NCBI GenBank assembly: GCA_028023455.1
Contig: JAQFVV010012537.1
Span: 1,614,001 to 1,678,000, forward strand
Direction of reading: 5' to 3'
DNA length: 64,000 nt
Source: Epiperipatus broadwayi
Lineage: Eukaryota > Onychophora > Udeonychophora > Euonychophora > Peripatidae
How positions within the stretch are numbered: the first letter of the stretch is position 1; each line of letters starts with the position of its first letter. Positions 61,329 to 64,000 of the stretch are shown here, piece after piece. Below the pieces are notes generated by a model. It had not been told where the DNA came from and did not search any database. It saw only the letters and a list, made by a program, of their open reading frames with translations. The position numbers were made by a program, and so were the translations under genes.

Positions 61329-61739
61329 GCCTTGGATCTGAGTGCACTGCACCTTGATCTTAGTATCCAATGCAACCCTCCAGCAACCACCTTTTATTTC
61401 CATTTAACGACAAAACTGTGAGTCTTAAACTGAAAACACCTTAATGTTTTCAATCCAAGCCCATCAGCTTATATAGTCATATGGGTCTGAATCCAGTTCA
61501 GTACCTACGTTTTGGTGTCTTTGATTCTTTAATAACCATAGCTACCACTGTTCTATTAGGCAGGATTGGTTTTAAGCCAATAAACATCACATGACCACCA
61601 CATCTTATGCTTGTGTATAACTGTTGTTAAAACAGGCAAAACTTATTATACGTATTGCCACACACAGCAAGCTAGAGTAATCAAGGGATGCCAGAAGGCT
61701 TGTGCATAAAATCCCCATCTAGTGCTTACTCATCCAATA

Positions 61740-61781
61740 TCCCCAGACTAGTTGCTGGCTTGTGGCTTTCATCAGTGAGGA
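61740..61781 (-). ncRNA. Hammerhead ribozyme motif, family A (GCAAC)
   Basis: It is as the consensus copy, except that GAAAC reads GCAAC and one stem II base differs. The core adenine change should abolish cleavage. Confidence 0.6.
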
Positions 61782-61895
61782 GCCTTGAATCTGAGAGCAC
61801 TGCACCTAGATCTTAATTTTGTAGTTAAATGGAAATAAAAGGTGGTTGATGGGGGATTGCATTAGATCCTAAAATCTAGGTGCAGTGCTCTCAGA

Positions 61896-61937
61896 TCCTC
61901 ACTGACAAAGGCCACAAGCCAGAAACTAGTCTGGTGA
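61896..61937 (+). ncRNA. Hammerhead ribozyme motif, family A (CTGACAA)
   Basis: TCCTCA, CTGACAA, GGC/GCC stem II, GAAAC, TAGTC, TGGTGA. The core G is changed to A, and there is one stem I mismatch. Confidence 0.6.
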
Positions 61938-62190
61938 TATTGGATGAGTGGGCACTAGATGGGGATTTTATGCACAAGCCTTCTGGCATCCATTGATTAT
62001 TCTAGCTTGCTGTGTGTGGCAATACGTATAGTAAGTTTTGCCTGTTTTAACAACAGTTCTACACAAGCATAAGAGGTAGTGATCATGTGATGTTTATTAT
62101 TTAAAAAAGTGTAATTATAAAATGAAAATTTGGTTTTAAGGTATTAATTCATACATACAAGGAATAAATTTATAACAAATAATTACTTAC

Positions 62191-62273
62191 GTACTACACA
62201 TGAGTTAGTATTTGGTTGCCTTGTCCATCCCTGACAACAGAATGAATGTGGACCAGAACCACAGACATTTGGT
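62191..62273 (-). CDS. FBN: Fibrillin-like exon, N-terminal unique region / start of first EGF-like domain
   Basis: This 83 bp internal exon is read right to left. It follows an acceptor (pyrimidine-rich tract then ATTTAG) and ends at a textbook donor (GTAAGT). It carries one base of a preceding codon, 27 full codons and one base of a split codon. The peptide has the pattern PNVCGSG..., then a CC pair followed by GW, and ends ...NSCVV. This is the signature of the fibrillin N-terminal unique region (PNVCGS, CCPGW, CIVP in vertebrates). As I recall, human FBN1 exon 3 is also 83 bp with identical phases. Fibrillins are secreted proteins that assemble into extracellular microfibrils. The split codon joins perfectly to the exon at 8225-8317, giving CVVPIC across the junction. 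Other cysteine-rich matrix proteins are possible, but the cysteine spacing and phase match make fibrillin by far the best reading. Confidence 0.88.
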
Positions 62274-64000
62274 CTAAATAAAAAAGAATTTACAACATTA
62301 AAATTAAATTTTTTAAAGAGATATAATTATAAAATTTGAATATATTTATTAAAGTCTTTATCATTTTATTTACAGAATTTTAAAATAAATATATATTACA
62401 TGGAGCATTATTGACCAATTCAAATGCTGAAACTATATAATTTTTCATCATTAAATAAATGTATAATAATTTTTATTTATATATCTTGCAATATTTTTTT
62501 TAAAATTTATATCTTTCATGCAAAATTTAAGTTCAATGATTGAACTAAATTAAATTAAACTCATTATTTTTTATTAATTTCAGTATGTTAAAATACAACC
62601 AATAATCCATATTGTTTTTGCTGCTTCTGGTACCATCATTACTCTTATTAATATTATTTATTTAAAAAACCAACCAGGTATTGCTAATGTCATTTTTGCA
62701 AAGTTTATACATGAAAATGATGGATTTATTCAAATCAATTATTTAAAGCAAACAATTAGTTCATTATCAATCAAAAATAGTGAAAATATTTTCTACCCAA
62801 ATGTCTTCCAGTACCAATTATGTTAACATTTTCTATAATGACTTTCTCAATTGAAGAAGCCTAAAAAAAGACAGCCTCAAATATTCAGTGTGTATCTCAG
62901 TTTTTCCACAAAAAAAATAATAATAATATAATGCCAATAATATATCACATGACTCAATCATATGACTACAACTTATACATTGCTGTATCATCAGCATATT
63001 CATTTTTTCACTGCAACTATACCTCATAATTTAAGTTTTTATAATTAATAGATGTCAGAGGATAGTGTTTAATTAATCTCCATTTAGTACTGTCATATTC
63101 AATATCCCCAGATTAGTTTCTAGATTATAACTTTTATCAGTAAGGAGTTTTGGATCTTTAAACAATTCACTTGAATCTTTAGAAACTAATGCACTTTCTC
63201 TCTAGCAGTCATCTTTTTTTTTGTTTTACTATCAAGTTATCAGCCCAAACTGAAACAAAATATAAATGTTTTCAATCTTAAATAGCTTGCCTGCTCATAC
63301 AGATTTGAACAAGTCTATTCATCTATGTGTGAACGCCCAAGTGTGAGAACTATTCTGAAGTCTCCTATAAATATTTTATTGGGAAAAATGTTACATTGAA
63401 TTAATACAACTTTAATTATATATTTATAATATAAATAATGTAAAATTGTAATAAATTAAAATAAATAATATAAAAATTTATTTTGACATTAAATAATTAT
63501 ATTCACTACAATATATAATGAATTAATGAGTTTATAACTGAAAATTAGTTTTGTATAATATTTACTGCCAAAACTAGTCTAGAGATATTGGATGATTTAG
63601 TCATTAGATAAGAATTTTAAAGCATTAATCGTCTAGTATTCATTGATTACTATGGCTTGCACTAGGTGACAATATTTTGCAGAGAAAGAAATTGTTGTGT
63701 TACAAGATTGTGAAAGCATTATAAATGGTAGACATAATGTTGTAGTGATTTATCATCAGTAATTTGTATGTTGTTATTTTTGAGAGAAATTAAATAACTT
63801 GTTTTAAATGCTTATTGGGTTAGGAGGGGGGATGGAATATTTATATAGAAATTAAGCACCAAATTGGAAAAAAAATATGTAACTAGTCAAACCAATTCTC
63901 AACATTTTTATATGCATTTTTCAATCTCACCAATGGACAGGACCATAGACCAACTTCTTTTACTACATATATATATACAATTCTTGGAAGAAATCTTCAT
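62274..64000 (-). other. Upstream fibrillin intron (incomplete)
   Basis: This is the sequence preceding the exon at 62191-62273 on the minus strand. It holds the decayed family A relative at 63042-63700. Otherwise it is AT-rich sequence in which I see no exon. Confidence 0.6.
63042..63700. mobile_element. Decayed family A relative in foldback arrangement
   Basis: 63046-63330 follows family A in one orientation (CAATATCCCCAGATTAGTTTCT, TTTTGGATCTTTAAACA). 63570-63690 follows it in the other (CTAGTCTAGAGATATTGGAT, ATTCATTGATTACT). A remnant hammerhead at about 63106-63147 (minus) reads CTTACTGATAA ... GAAACTAAT. The spacer between the arms is AT-rich. It is older than the other copies. Confidence 0.55.

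Larger units (their letters stand above)
60737..62097. mobile_element. Hammerhead foldback element, family A, copy 3 (multi-unit)
   Basis: More than two head-to-tail units are minus-oriented (hammerhead positions 60835, 61287 and 61740 give periods of 452 and 453 bp). After about 61805 the orientation flips for a last partial unit. The flanks TATCTAAAAA (60727-60736) and TATTTAAAAA (62098-62107) could be a 10 bp target duplication with one mismatch. The terminal sequence ending TGATGTTTA matches the miniature at 8591-8769. It has the cleanest hammerhead at 61287-61328. It lies about 90 bp from the fibrillin exon's splice donor. Confidence 0.78.
8318..62190 (-). other. Fibrillin intron of 53.9 kb
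   Basis: This is the interval between the two phase-compatible fibrillin exons. It starts (on the minus strand) with GTAAGT at 62190 and ends with TATAG at 8318. It holds no exon that I can support, only mobile elements, tandem repeats and AT-rich sequence. An unrecognised micro-exon or a nested host gene cannot be excluded by eye. Confidence 0.8.

Noticed and set aside
1-64000. CRISPR arrays, bacterial operons, rRNA genes
   Set aside because: No such structures are visible; the content is that of an animal intron.

Overview
The window is AT-rich animal DNA and is almost entirely intronic. Two small minus-strand exons, 62191-62273 and 8225-8317, encode consecutive pieces of the N-terminal cysteine-rich/EGF region of a fibrillin-type extracellular matrix protein. 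Their splice sites and reading phases fit each other exactly. The 53,873 bp between them is one intron packed with mobile elements. A fibrillin gene, very long introns, RTE and jockey LINEs, a Mag-like Ty3/gypsy element, Penelope-like elements and a degenerate TTAGGG-type array point to a large-genome invertebrate. A mollusc such as a cephalopod is my guess; the species is inference.

Layout. 1-8224 is the next fibrillin intron: a foldback element with hammerhead motifs (958-2075), a decayed minus-strand RTE LINE (about 5030-7370) and small repeats. Inside the long intron, in order: a palindromic miniature (8591-8769); a second hammerhead foldback family (10014-11662); a hAT-type MITE (12875-13392); two head-to-head 3' ends of a Penelope-like element (16592-23854) carrying a nested gypsy LTR retrotransposon (17988-23240); a tRNA-type SINE (26127-26234); a decayed jockey-like LINE (about 28700-30060); gypsy and RTE fragments on the minus strand (32385-34330); a fairly well preserved but broken RTE LINE (about 34380-39706) split by a 2.07 kb DNA-transposon-like insert; MITEs and tandem repeats; another hammerhead foldback (45301-46098); a CpG-richer patch with a telomere-like array (46440-47760); a Tigger/pogo-like element (52356-53526); a third foldback family (56624-58329); and a multi-unit hammerhead foldback (60737-62097). 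A decayed relative lies upstream of the first exon (63042-63700).

The most interesting signal is a class of elements with shared architecture. Head-to-tail units of about 450, 467 or 320 bp are arranged around a head-to-head inversion, and the insertions that can be delimited are flanked by direct repeats of about 10-17 bp. Two unrelated families (A and B) each contain a type I hammerhead ribozyme whose catalytic core, stem I, stem II, very short stem III and cleavage triplet can be read directly. They match the description of animal retrozymes, which are thought to be moved by Penelope-like elements. Penelope-like 3' ends with a related but decayed hammerhead-like motif and the same head-to-head arrangement occur in the same intron. 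Nothing else in the window looks like an intact host gene.
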